Positions 38,772 through 47,973 of a stretch of DNA of 64,000 bases are shown here, one piece after another. Numbering within the stretch: the stretch's first letter is position 1; every line of letters begins with the position of its first letter. Below the pieces are notes generated by a model that was not told the DNA's origin, searched no databases, and saw only the letters and a list, made by a program, of their open reading frames with translations. The translations under genes were made by a program, and so were the position numbers. The stretch is from Nemertoderma westbladi (taxonomy: Eukaryota > Xenacoelomorpha > Nemertodermatida > Nemertodermatidae). The DNA lies in the NCBI GenBank assembly GCA_032718475.1, contig JAUCBJ010000121.1, forward strand, positions 1 to 64,000, written 5' to 3'.

Positions 38772-39998
38772 TTGAACATTTTAAATCATTCTCAGGTTAG
38801 TGATGTTAATACTAATGGTAGGCCTGCTGATCCAGTAGCTACCGGTACACATATTAAAAATCCACGCATAGATCGAACCTGTCAGCCAGATCGTCTGAAC
38901 AAAGACGTTTCTATCGCAGACTACAATACATGGAAAATTAATTTCCTCCAATTTTTCCGCATAAATGCGATGCAACACATGGAGCATGATTACCAAATTG
39001 CTCAACTTCAAGCATGTATTTCTCCAGAATTACAAACTACAAGTCGTCTGTCCCTTAATGTCACACCACAACATACTGTTGATGAAATTCTGGACATTCT
39101 CCATGAATATTACAAAAAAAAATGTAGTTGGATTCGCAGATGTGTCGAATTCAACAGTTGTCATCAGGTCGCTGGTGAACCATTTAATGATTTTTTTGTT
39201 CGCCTGCGTGGCCTGCAAGAATTAACTGAACCATGCCACAGATGTATAGACCGCAACTTAATGGTCCAAATATGTCAAGGTGTCATAAACATTGAACTCC
39301 AACGGAAATTATTTGCTTTACAAATGGGGCACCCTACCTTAGATGACGTTAGAAATGAATGTATTGCATTTGAACACGGTGACCATGAATCAAATGTTTC
39401 CAAACAACCAAACCGTGATCAATTAATACACAATATACAAACAATTTCGTCCCCAGATGGGGCTGTTGAAATACCGGTACCACAATATACATTTACTATT
39501 GATGAAATTCGAGAAACAATGTTAAATAGTAAAGGTACTGATTCTGATATAATTCATGCACTTCAAGTTTTAAAAACGCAACAACTTCCAGCACGGTCAA
39601 AGAAAACTTACCCTATTTATAGGGGTAAAGGCAATACACAAACCCAATCTACATTCTCAAAAAGTACTTCATCAAAAAGCCGGAATTGCCCTTGGTGTGG
39701 TGGACCATCACCACATGAAAATAATAGACAAAACTGTCCAGCCAGTGGGAAATTATGTGTCAATTGTGGGAGAAAGGGACACTTTTCATTTGCTTGTAAA
39801 GCAAACCCAGCTATGCAATCTTTTCAACAACGACAAATTAATCAAATTGAATATAATAAACAATGCGATGAAGGGGATGATGACAGTGACCAATCATCCT
39901 ATGTTTATCGTGCTGGCGTTAATATTAATGTGATTTCAGATGAAGTTCATATTACTCAAATTAAATTTTCACATTCTGCACCATTGATTTCGAATTAA
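38772..39998 (+). CDS. Gypsy gag: capsid and zinc knuckle
   Basis: 408-residue frame. Capsid-like helical domain at about 45-210 (YNTWKINFLQFFRINAM, FNDFFVRLRGLQEL, CQGVINIELQRKLFAL), then two Cys/His motifs: CPWCGGPSPHENNRQNC and CVNCGRKGHFSFAC (canonical CCHC). No ATG lies near the start; the first codon of the open stretch is TTG, which again suggests that it was joined to the 109-residue ORF. The C-terminal codons overlap the pol frame by 11 nt, so pol is probably made by frameshifting. Confidence 0.85.
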   Translation: MNILNHSQVSDVNTNGRPADPVATGTHIKNPRIDRTCQPDRLNKDVSIADYNTWKINFLQFFRINAMQHMEHDYQIAQLQACISPELQTTSRLSLNVTPQHTVDEILDILHEYYKKKCSWIRRCVEFNSCHQVAGEPFNDFFVRLRGLQELTEPCHRCIDRNLMVQICQGVINIELQRKLFALQMGHPTLDDVRNECIAFEHGDHESNVSKQPNRDQLIHNIQTISSPDGAVEIPVPQYTFTIDEIRETMLNSKGTDSDIIHALQVLKTQQLPARSKKTYPIYRGKGNTQTQSTFSKSTSSKSRNCPWCGGPSPHENNRQNCPASGKLCVNCGRKGHFSFACKANPAMQSFQQRQINQIEYNKQCDEGDDDSDQSSYVYRAGVNINVISDEVHITQIKFSHSAPLISN

Positions 39999-42900
39999 TG
40001 TATGTGGAACACAAAATAATGCCATTTTTGTTTGTGACTCACTTCCAGATACTGGTGCAGATGCCCCAATCGTACCATATGGTCTAATAAAAGACAATGA
40101 TTTAATAATGGAGATTAAAAAATCTCACAAGCCGAAGGTATTTGCTGCAAACGGTACTGTAATCCAATCCATTGGTATCATAACTTTAAAATTACATTAC
40201 TATGGACATAAGGCTATAATCAATGCAGTGGTTACTGAAACAGCATCTACCTTTTTGCTACCCTGGTTTACCCTGAAACAATTAAAAATCATACCAGAAT
40301 GTTTTCCCCTTCCATATATATTTCCAAAAGACAGCAGGGATCTTTATGTCCAAGAAGTATCATCAGCTAATAATGTGCGATCAACATTATTAGATGAATA
40401 TTCTGATGTCTTTGATACTGAACAGTTCCAGGCTATGGACATAACTCCAATGAAAATACACCTTAAACAAAATGCAATTCCATCTAAGATATATACTGCA
40501 AGAAAAATCCCTGTTCATCTAGAGGCAGACACAAAGGCAGAATTAGAAAATATGACCAAACTAGGAGTAATTAAAAAATTAGAATCTGATGCTGAACCCC
40601 CAGAATGGATTTCTCCAATGGTGGTTATACAAAAACCACGAGGTGGGATTCGAATATGTGTGGACTACACTGCTCTAAATCAATACATAGAACGCCCGGT
40701 ACATCCATTTAAGTGTCCTGCTGATATCGTTGCAAATTTAAATAATGGGTGTCACTTTTTCTCAACTTTAGATGCAGTAAAAGGATACTGGCAAGTTCCT
40801 CTTGAATTCAATAGCCAAAAATATACAACATTCCTAACTCCATGGGGTTGCTATGTTTTTCTTCGAGCCCCAATGGGCCTTAGTTCAACTGGTGATGTAT
40901 ATTGTATATGGGGAGATACAGCAATATCTGGAATCCCTTCAGTAGAAAAAGTTGTAGATGATATGCTGGTTCATACAGTTACATTTGAAGAACATGTGAC
41001 TGTTGTGAGATCCATACTAGACCGATGTAGACAATACAAGATTACATTGTCAAAAGATAAATTTATCTTCGCCCAGCCAGAAGTGGAATTTATTGGAATG
41101 CGCATCGGGCGAAATGGTATTCATGGTGATCCATTAAAGATGGAAGCTATTAGAGAATTCCCAATACCAAAAGACATTTCCATGTTGAAATCTTTTTTTG
41201 GTATTATTACACAACTTCAAATGTTTACACCAAATCTGGCTCAGATATCTGCACCATTACGTGGTTTGTTGAGCCCTAAGAATGCATTTGTATGGACCCA
41301 TGATCATACACAAGCTTTCAATGCAACCAAAAATTTACTTACTTGTTTACCGGCCCTTCAACCATTCGATAAAACATTACCAATTTCACTACACACAGAT
41401 GCCTCTAAAGATGGTATTGGATATGTACTCATGCAAAAACATGACAGCAATTGGTGTATAGTAACCTGTGGAAGCCGTTTTGTCACTCCCACAGAGTCGA
41501 ATTGGGCTGTCATTGAACGTGAGCTGTTAGCTGTTCAATGGGCAGTAACGAAATGCAGAGTATATTTACAAGGTTGCCCAAATTTTTCTGTTAACACAGA
41601 TCATAAACCTCTAATCACCATATTAAATAGTAAAACATTGGACAAAATAGGTAATTTACGACTTCAGAGAATCAAAGAAAAGCTTATTGGATATAACTTT
41701 ACTGCTATATGGATACCGGGTAAGAATAATGGCTTTGCCGATGCTCTATCTAGAGCACCTGTATCTCAACCTGATAAAGAGGATATAGATCAAGTAAATG
41801 AGATCATCACTCAAGTAAACGAAGTCATTACAGTAAATTCTAATGATATTGACCCATCGCACACTCTATTTACGAAAGCTGTTAGTGAAGATACCGAATA
41901 TAAACTCCTTATTTCTCATATTATTTCTGGATGTTACAAGATACCTCAAGAGTTAATTATGTTCAAAAACATAATTAAAGACCTTTCAATATGTAATGAG
42001 CTAATCTTGTATGGAGATCGTATTGTTGTACCAAAAAAGGCCAGAAATGAGGTTCTGCGTCGATTACATGTACCACATCAAGGAATTCGTCGATCCAAAG
42101 AAAGAGCCCGCCGATTATATTATTGGCCAGGAATGAATAGTGATATAACCAACACTGTTGAGAACTGTCATAATTGTCAAAAATATAGACCCAGTCAGGC
42201 ACCAGAACCAATGACTCTTGATGTTAATCCGACTCGACCATTTGAAAATGTCTCGACTGACCTTTGTAGCTATGGAAATAATATATATCTCATATATGTG
42301 GACCGTTTTTCTGGATGGCCAATAGTTATTTTGTTCAATAAACCTCCAACAACATCCCAAATAACTTCAAAACTAATCGATCTGTTTTGTGATACAGGCG
42401 TTCCTGTGAAAATGCGATCAGATGGTGGATCACAATATGCTTCAGCAGAGTTCAATACTTTTTGCAACAATTGGCATATAGACCACACCCTTAGTAGTGC
42501 ATATTATCCCCAATCTAATGGTCATGCCGAAGCTGGAATAAAATCAATGAAATCTTTAATTAAAAAATATACTTCAACTAATGGCCAATTAAATCATGAA
42601 GGATTCAAAGAAGCAATATTAGAGTGGAGAAATACTCCCCGTGATGGTGATACTCCAGCTCCTTCAGTACTACTATATGGAAGACTAATGCGCACTCGTC
42701 TCCCTGCAAGCAAAGAAGCCTTGGACTTTCAGTGGAATAAAGTATTTGACGAAATTGATAGAAAAGTAGTGGATAAAAAACGTTGGGTGACAAAATCAAG
42801 ATACGACTTACACACACATCCACTCAAACCTCTCTCCATAGGCACCTCTGTATTTGTTCAGGATGTCAGGACAAAGTTATGGGATCGAGTAGGTCGAATA

Positions 42901-43131
42901 ACTGATATAAGAGATAATGGTCATAGTTATTACGTTGCATTTCCATCTGGTCGTATCCTGCTGAGAAATAGGCGTTTTTTACGCCCAGAACCTTTGATAA
43001 ATAGCAATATAAATGATAGTGATAATAAATACAAAGAAATGGCTTCAGATACTGTAATTGTAGATCTACCCCTTCGGCGAAGCATCAGAGCAAAACAGTT
43101 ACCAAACCGATATGGACAATTGATTAAGTAA
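39988..43131 (+). CDS. Gypsy pol: protease, RT, RNase H, integrase
   Basis: The frame opens at 39988, 120 nt before the first ATG (40108), and this part holds the protease active site (DSLPDTGADAP, DTG at 40048), so translation must start by frameshift from gag. Then RT (GGIRICVDYTALNQ, FSTLDAVKGYWQVPL, VVDDML in place of Y/F-x-DD), RNase H (LHTDASKDGIGYVL), HHCC integrase zinc finger (HVPHQGIRRSKE, NCHNCQKY), and DDE core (TDLCSYGN, RSDGGSQY, HAEAGIKSMK). The C-terminus has a small beta domain (SIGTSVFVQDVRTKLWDRVG). All key residues are present; the only oddity is VVDD at the RT site. Full-length. Confidence 0.92.
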   Translation, partial: FRINVCGTQNNAIFVCDSLPDTGADAPIVPYGLIKDNDLIMEIKKSHKPKVFAANGTVIQSIGIITLKLHYYGHKAIINAVVTETASTFLLPWFTLKQLKIIPECFPLPYIFPKDSRDLYVQEVSSANNVRSTLLDEYSDVFDTEQFQAMDITPMKIHLKQNAIPSKIYTARKIPVHLEADTKAELENMTKLGVIKKLESDAEPPEWISPMVVIQKPRGGIRICVDYTALNQYIERPVHPFKCPADIVANLNNGCHFFSTLDAVKGYWQVPLEFNSQKYTTFLTPWGCYVFLRAPMGLSSTGDVYCIWGDTAISGIPSVEKVVDDMLVHTVTFEEHVTVVRSILDRCRQYKITLSKDKFIFAQPEVEFIGMRIGRNGIHGDPLKMEAIREFPIPKDISMLKSFFGIITQLQMFTPNLAQISAPLRGLLSPKNAFVWTHDHTQAFNATKNLLTCLPALQPFDKTLPISLHTDASKDGIGYVLMQKHDSNWCIVTCGSRFVTPTESNWAVIERELLAVQWAVTKCRVYLQGCPNFSVNTDHKPLITILNSKTLDKIGNLRLQRIKEKLIGYNFTAIWIPGKNNGFADALSRAPVSQPDKEDIDQVNEIITQVNEVITVNSNDIDPSHTLFTKAVSEDTEYKLLISHIISGCYKIPQELIMFKNIIKDLSICNELILYGDRIVVPKKARNEVLRRLHVPHQGIRRSKERARRLYYWPGMNSDITNTVENCHNCQKYRPSQAPEPMTLDVNPTRPFENVSTDLCSYGNNIYLIYVDRFSGWPIVILFNKPPTTSQITSKLIDLFCDTGVPVKMRSDGGSQYASAEFNTFCNNWHIDHTLSSAYYPQSNGHAEAGIKSMKSLIKKYTSTNGQLNHEGFKEAILEWRNTPRDGDTPAPSVLLYGRLMRTRLPASKEALDFQWNKVFDEIDRKVVDKKRWVTKSRYDLHTHPLKPLSIGTSVFVQDVRTKLWDRVGRITDIRDNGHSYYVAFPSGRILLRNRRFLRPEPLINSNINDSDNKYKEMASDTVIVDLPLRRSIRAKQLPNRYGQLIK

Positions 43132-43449
43132 ATAATGTTCCTTGGTATTATTTTTAAGATTATTACAATAAATGACTAAGAATGAAGATTGAATTAATTT
43201 TGAGTAATTTGTATTGTATTGTAATAGATTATGTTTAAGCTATTTTGAATATGAAAGATGGTATATAATTTAGAATCAAAAACTGAAAAGGGATGTATAT
43301 TATTTTAGAGTATATCTATATATATCGAGTCAAGATTATTGATTGTGTATTGATTATATATTTAGGACCATATTTTTGTTAGAGGATTTAGTATGATTTT
43401 TTTTTTTGTTTATTTCTGATCTTTTGAGTTCAAAGATCATGGGGGGAGG

Positions 43450-43646
43450 TGTACAGTGTTGATCTAAGTTACCCTTAAGTGATATTATATACTTATATAT
43501 ATGTAGGCCTACAGGCCTATGGAAAGTCAAGTATTCAATATATATAACATAAGTACTTCTGTACTTTGTCATCTGGCAATCCCATATTTTCATACACAGC
43601 AGTCTGGCAGTATATCTACTGCCTACTGGTACTTCAGTACTTTACA
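43450..43646 (+). repeat. 3' LTR of Gypsy element (197 bp)
   Basis: Preceded by the polypurine tract at 43441-43449 and followed by the target duplication GTAAT. Confidence 0.95.
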
Positions 43647-43651
43647 GTAAT

Positions 43652-44461
43652 ACTTATACTACTACTAATAGTAGTAACCAAAAAGGGCTCAGTGATGGCA
43701 ATTTTTCTAGCTACACGAATTGTTATCAAAATAATATTAATCAACATTTTATTGTACTAAATATCCAAGGGCTACATTTTCAAGGCCAGCCATCTAAAGT
43801 ACCACATATTCAGGACTTGGCTAGTTCTTCTCCCCAATTTATTGCCCTAACCGAAACCCATTTAAATAGAAAGTTTTTGGATGCTGAATTAAAAGTACCA
43901 GGCTATACCTTAGTTAGGGCTGACAGGGATTCTAGAGCCAAAGGAGGTGCCGGTATATATATAAATGATAATATTGTTTTCACAATAATCGAAAAATACT
44001 CAAATACTGTTTGTGAATTCTTGGCTGTTCATTTTCAGTGTAGTGATACCTTAGTATTTGTAGTATATCGGCCTTCCTGTGAATTAAAATTATTTAAGGA
44101 GTGTTTAAATAGGGTTGAAAATATTATTGAATGCGAAAATTTCAATAATAGTAGACTCCTAATCTCTGGGGACTTTAATTTTCCCAACATTTCTGGGGAC
44201 AGGGACACTTTTTCATCTCACTCTCCAATAGCCTCTATAAATTATCAGGGCAATGCATTGCTTGGATTAATGTCACGCTGGTTTATGACCCAGGTCGTTG
44301 ACAAACCAACCCGCTTGAACAGTACCATCGATCTACTTATTACCAACGATTTAGACTACATAGACAAAGTAAATGTGTATGGTACCAATTATTCAGACCA
44401 CAATGTTGTACAAATTTTCACGAGTAAAATAGAAGCAAACACACAACAAGTTATGCAGTGA
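43652..44461 (+). pseudogene. LINE ORF2: endonuclease domain
   Basis: Continues the ORF2 leader beyond the Gypsy insertion. Endonuclease motifs: HFIVLNIQGL, ALTETHLN, GAGIYINDNI, VVYRPSC, LISGDFNFPN and SDHNVVQIF, the exonuclease-endonuclease-phosphatase fold of CR1/L2/Jockey-like LINEs. It nicks target DNA for target-primed reverse transcription. The frame ends at 44461, where an insertion follows. The RT half resumes at 44893. Confidence 0.85.
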
Positions 44462-44890
44462 AATCTGCAGTTAAATCTCATCTCCGTGTGCAATGTAAAA
44501 ATAGGTACAATAGTCCTACAGTAAGTTATTAGTTTATTAATTATTTACTATTTATACTGTAATTACGTTTTATAATAAATTGTTCTGTACATTACATCTT
44601 TATCGTTGAGTCGGGCATTGTCACGCTCTCGGTAAAGTTGTACATGTACATAGTGTAATTACGTTTTATATTGGTTTTAGGTTAGCGTAGTGTAATATTG
44701 TACTGTATTTGTAACCAAGTGACATAAAGGACCCCCTTGGAAATAAGCTGCAAAGCTTTAGGGGTAATCCTATATATGTTATGTTTGACAATACCTTTAT
44801 ACCGGTACATTGTTTGGTGTATTTGTTATTGTTTTTACATAATGTATAAATAAATCTATATCTAACAAAATATAGAACGCAATAACGTAC
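44462..44890 (+). mobile_element. Insertion within LINE ORF2, CR1/L2-type 3' tail or SINE
   Basis: Non-coding, AT-rich insert between endonuclease and RT. Contains a stem-loop at 44731-44766 (acccc...aagc-tgcaaa-gctt...ggggt) of the kind found at 3' ends of CR1/L2-group LINEs and their SINEs, followed by 100 bp ending in a short ataaataaatcta repeat-like tail. Also a 16-bp direct repeat gtaattacgttttata (44559 and 44657). Most likely a 5'-truncated LINE tail or a SINE sharing that tail; target duplications not resolved. Confidence 0.5.
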
Positions 44891-45262
44891 CGGTGCAAGG
44901 TTTTAAGAACCTGAACTTTATTTCTGAAAAAACTGATTGGGTATCCATGAAATCAGAAATTAAAGAAACAGATTGGTCAGAATTATTTCGAGATAAAACG
45001 TTGGACCAAAAAGTTGAAATTTTGTTACAAAATTTAGAATCTATTTACGAAAGTAACGTCCCACCGAGAAAACCAAATTCAAAAGCAAAAATTCCCTTAG
45101 AGAGACGGTCATTATTTAAAAAACGAACAAAGTTGTTGAAAAGAATAATAAATTCAACGTCAAAAGTGAAAATAGCCAAATTAAATTCCGATTTGACTAA
45201 ACTCGATTCAGAGTTATATCTATCTCGCCAGGCATGAATCAAAAAGGAACGAAATTAATGCC
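44891..45262 (+). pseudogene. LINE ORF2 linker between endonuclease and RT
   Basis: 114-residue frame (44893-45237) with TDWSELFRDKTLDQKVEILL and a basic segment PLERRSLFKKRTKLLKRI, typical of the region preceding RT. It ends at a TGA at 45235-45237, and the RT frame starts 25 nt later in another phase, so there is a frameshift near 45240. Confidence 0.75.
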
Positions 45263-47131
45263 GTGAATAAGATCAAAGTAAATCCGAAATTATTTTTTAC
45301 CTTTGCTAACACGAAACGTAAGGATAAAGTAAATGTTGGTCCTTTTGTTATTAACGGCAAAATAGTTTCTAATCCCGTTGATGTTTGTGAAACTTTACAC
45401 GAACAATACCAATCAGTTTTTTCCAATCCAATTGCAGCTCTTAGGGTCTACTCACCCTCAGAGTTCTTTAAAGTCGATCAAGATACCAAACTAACTGATG
45501 TCCCGATTACATTAGAACTTATTATCATGGCTATTGATAAGCAATGTGCAGCCTCATCGGCAGGTCCTGATGGTATTCCAGCTCTTCTACTCAAATCATG
45601 TAAGAATGAGTTGGCCCATCCCCTCTCTATAATCTATCAGGAATCATTATCATCTGGTATATTTCCATCTACTTTTAAATTTGGACATATTACCCCAATA
45701 TTTAAGAAAGGATCCCGACTGGAGCCAATTAATTATCGACCAGTAAGTCTTACATCCATCCTCTCAAAGACCCTTGAACGTTTAGTAAGGTGGAGACTAG
45801 TAGAATATCTGGAGATAAATAACCTCCTTAATGTGACTCAGCATGGCTTCCGGGCTGGGCGTTCTTGTCTTTCCCAACTACTAGACCATTACACATACAT
45901 TCTAGACTTGCTGGCAACGGCTGAAGGAGCCGATGTGATCTACCTTGACTTTGCCAAGGCATTTGACAAGGTAGACCACGGCGTCTTACTTCACAAAATT
46001 AAAAAACTTGGTATCAGCGGTAGTTTGGGAGTGTGGCTCGCAAACTTCCTAACAAATCGGTCCCAGAAAGTTGTAATAAACGGTGCCAGTTCCCATCCCC
46101 AACCCATCCTTAGCGGGGTTCCACAAGGAACGGTACTTGGACCCCTACTGTTCCTTATTATGGTTGGGGACATTAACACTAACACAAACAATAAATTATC
46201 ATCATTTGCTGACGACACAAGAGTAACTGCTCCATCTCTTAACAATGATGACAATAATCTACAAAGAGATTTGAATACAATATATGATTGGGCTGTAAAT
46301 AACAATATGCATCTGCATGGTGACAAATTTGAGCATCTGCACTACAGCAACAAACCCAAATCTCATCCACACAATAGCTACACTTATATAAATTCTACTG
46401 GCGACCATTTGATAATAACTTCAGATCATGCAACTAAAGATCTAGGTGTGACCATGAGTGATAATGGGCGTTTTTCATTACATATCACAAACATTTGTAA
46501 AACCGGATCTCAGTTATGTGGCTGGATACTAAGGACATTTACAACCCGTAATGTAATCCCCATGGTTACGCTTTTTAATTCTCTCGTCCGTCCAAGACTC
46601 GAATATTGCTGCCAGTTGTGGAACCCAGCTACTGTAGCTGATATCCAAAAAATTGAAAATGTACAACGGGCCTACACCCGCCGCATATTTGGAATGAAGG
46701 ATATAAATTATTGGGAACGCTTGAAAATGTTACGGTTATATTCGCTCGAGCGGAGGAGAGAAAGGTATATAATGATATATACATGGAAAATTATCGAAAA
46801 TAGAGTTCCAAATATTTCAGATTTAACCTATAAAATTAAATCTACAAAAAACATCCGCAGAGGTCGACTTTGTACCATACCGTCCCTTGCAAGTAAGGCT
46901 ACATGTCGCGTCTCCTCTCTTACAGACAACAGTTTTTGTGTTATTGGACCTAAATTATTTAACACCATCCCAAAACATATAAGAGACTTGACAGGCTGCG
47001 CACTGGAGACTTTTAAAAAGCATCTTGATGCATATCTTTTCACCGTCCCAGATTGTCCCGGCTCGCCTGGATACACTGACTCGAGACCTATCCAGTCAAA
47101 CTCCCTAACTAAGGTACAAGTATTAAAATAA
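45263..47131 (+). CDS. LINE ORF2: reverse transcriptase and C-terminal domain
   Basis: 622-residue frame. RT motifs: SSAGPDGIPALLLK, PIFKKGSRLEPINYRPVSLT, HGFRAGRSC, VIYLDFAKAFDKVDH, SGVPQGTVLGPLLF and the catalytic SFADD at 314-318. The C-terminus (SLVRPRLEYCCQLWNP, LRLYSLERRRERY) is characteristic of Jockey/CR1/L2-group proteins. A few hundred AT-rich bases after the stop (47132-47428) probably include the 3' UTR; no simple-repeat tail was identified. The RT itself is intact, but the copy is disabled upstream. Confidence 0.9.
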   Translation: MNKIKVNPKLFFTFANTKRKDKVNVGPFVINGKIVSNPVDVCETLHEQYQSVFSNPIAALRVYSPSEFFKVDQDTKLTDVPITLELIIMAIDKQCAASSAGPDGIPALLLKSCKNELAHPLSIIYQESLSSGIFPSTFKFGHITPIFKKGSRLEPINYRPVSLTSILSKTLERLVRWRLVEYLEINNLLNVTQHGFRAGRSCLSQLLDHYTYILDLLATAEGADVIYLDFAKAFDKVDHGVLLHKIKKLGISGSLGVWLANFLTNRSQKVVINGASSHPQPILSGVPQGTVLGPLLFLIMVGDINTNTNNKLSSFADDTRVTAPSLNNDDNNLQRDLNTIYDWAVNNNMHLHGDKFEHLHYSNKPKSHPHNSYTYINSTGDHLIITSDHATKDLGVTMSDNGRFSLHITNICKTGSQLCGWILRTFTTRNVIPMVTLFNSLVRPRLEYCCQLWNPATVADIQKIENVQRAYTRRIFGMKDINYWERLKMLRLYSLERRRERYIMIYTWKIIENRVPNISDLTYKIKSTKNIRRGRLCTIPSLASKATCRVSSLTDNSFCVIGPKLFNTIPKHIRDLTGCALETFKKHLDAYLFTVPDCPGSPGYTDSRPIQSNSLTKVQVLK

Positions 47132-47428
47132 ATTAAATGGACTACATTTCTTTCATTGCATTGTCCATTTAAACAGAAGAATTAGCCAGTTTTTGCACAA
47201 TTTGTATACAATGTATATTTTTACTATAATGTTTTATTTTTTTCTCATTATTAGTTATGTGCATTTTGTGCCTTATTTGCGAAATTTTTACAACTGTAGG
47301 CCCGTACTTAATTATTTGATATACTGCAGTTTTTAGGTTTATGTTCTTAATTTGGTGTGCTCTACGAGTTCTACCGTGTGAATTTTAAATCACTAAATAT
47401 ATATACAAGAATCATATTCATACTGTAA

Positions 47429-47961
47429 TTACTGCTGCGGACCACAAGACTTGCAGGTGATTGATTCAACTCTTGTTTTCTTGGAGTGGTTCTTGCAAGA
47501 GTATTTAGAGTAACTGGAGCAAACTAGTGCAGTTTTCAGTCCGCACTTTTGTTGCTCACATCGACGCCGGCGTCCACATTCAACTGCGGAAGGATTCCCC
47601 TGTACAATGTTTATAATTGCAGCTTTTACCTTTCTTACTGAGATTGAATCATTAATCAGTTCACGAGATACATTCAATAGGAACATATGTCGAGTTTTAG
47701 CTTTCCCACGAATTGAAGGGAACTTCAAGTTATATATAACGTATGCTGCCAAGGCAGCAACGTCTATAATGGTGTAGAGTAACTTCGTAGGCCAGCGCCT
47801 AGTGGCGCGGTGGACAGAACTCAATGACACCATCTTATCCATGGTGTCGACCCCACACTTTGATGCGATATAATCGAGTACTATGGCTGGTCTCTTAATA
47901 CCGGTGGTTTCAACCTCGTTGTCGTGGTGCATACTCGATATAAGTGTGAAAGTTTTGCCCT
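47429..47961 (-). pseudogene. piggyBac transposase, C-terminal part
   Basis: Minus-strand frame reading KTFTLISSMHHDNEVE, KRPAIVLDYIASKCGVDTMD, RRWPTKLLYTIIDVAALAAY, then a Cys-rich C-terminus (CGRRRRCEQQKC, CSSYSKYSCKNH, CKSCGP). These match the end of the piggyBac catalytic domain (third Asp in GVDTMD) and its C-terminal zinc-binding domain. The gene is cut at 47961 by a 1.8-kb LINE insertion and continues at 49821. Terminal repeats were not identified. Inactive. Confidence 0.85.
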
Positions 47962-47973
47962 TTTTAGGAACAT
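47962..47973 (+). repeat. Target-site duplication of the inverted LINE pair (left)
   Basis: ttttaggaacat, identical to 49809-49820. It lies within piggyBac coding sequence. Confidence 0.8.

Larger units (their letters stand above)
37966..43646 (+). mobile_element. Complete Gypsy-type (Ty3) LTR retrotransposon
   Basis: 5,681 bp with 197-bp LTRs (37966-38162 and 43450-43646) that appear identical, target duplication GTAAT (37961-37965, 43647-43651), primer-binding site TGGCGCTGCGAATCTGG right after the 5' LTR, and polypurine tract ggggggagg before the 3' LTR. Gag and pol are full length; pol order RT-RNase H-integrase identifies Gypsy. Identical LTRs indicate very recent insertion. The only defect seen is an in-frame TAA at 38745. 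Confidence 0.95.
35983..47131 (+). mobile_element. CR1/L2/Jockey-group LINE split by a Gypsy element
   Basis: A non-LTR retrotransposon with ORF1 (PHD and CCCH zinc fingers, Gln-rich coiled region), and ORF2 with an Asn-rich leader, an apurinic-type endonuclease and reverse transcriptase. A complete Gypsy element (37966-43646) lies within the ORF2 leader, and a further ~430-bp insertion interrupts ORF2 between endonuclease and RT (44462-44890). ORF1 has one in-frame stop and ORF2 has a frameshift near 45240, so this copy is inactive. 5' and 3' limits are those of the coding sequence. Confidence 0.85.
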
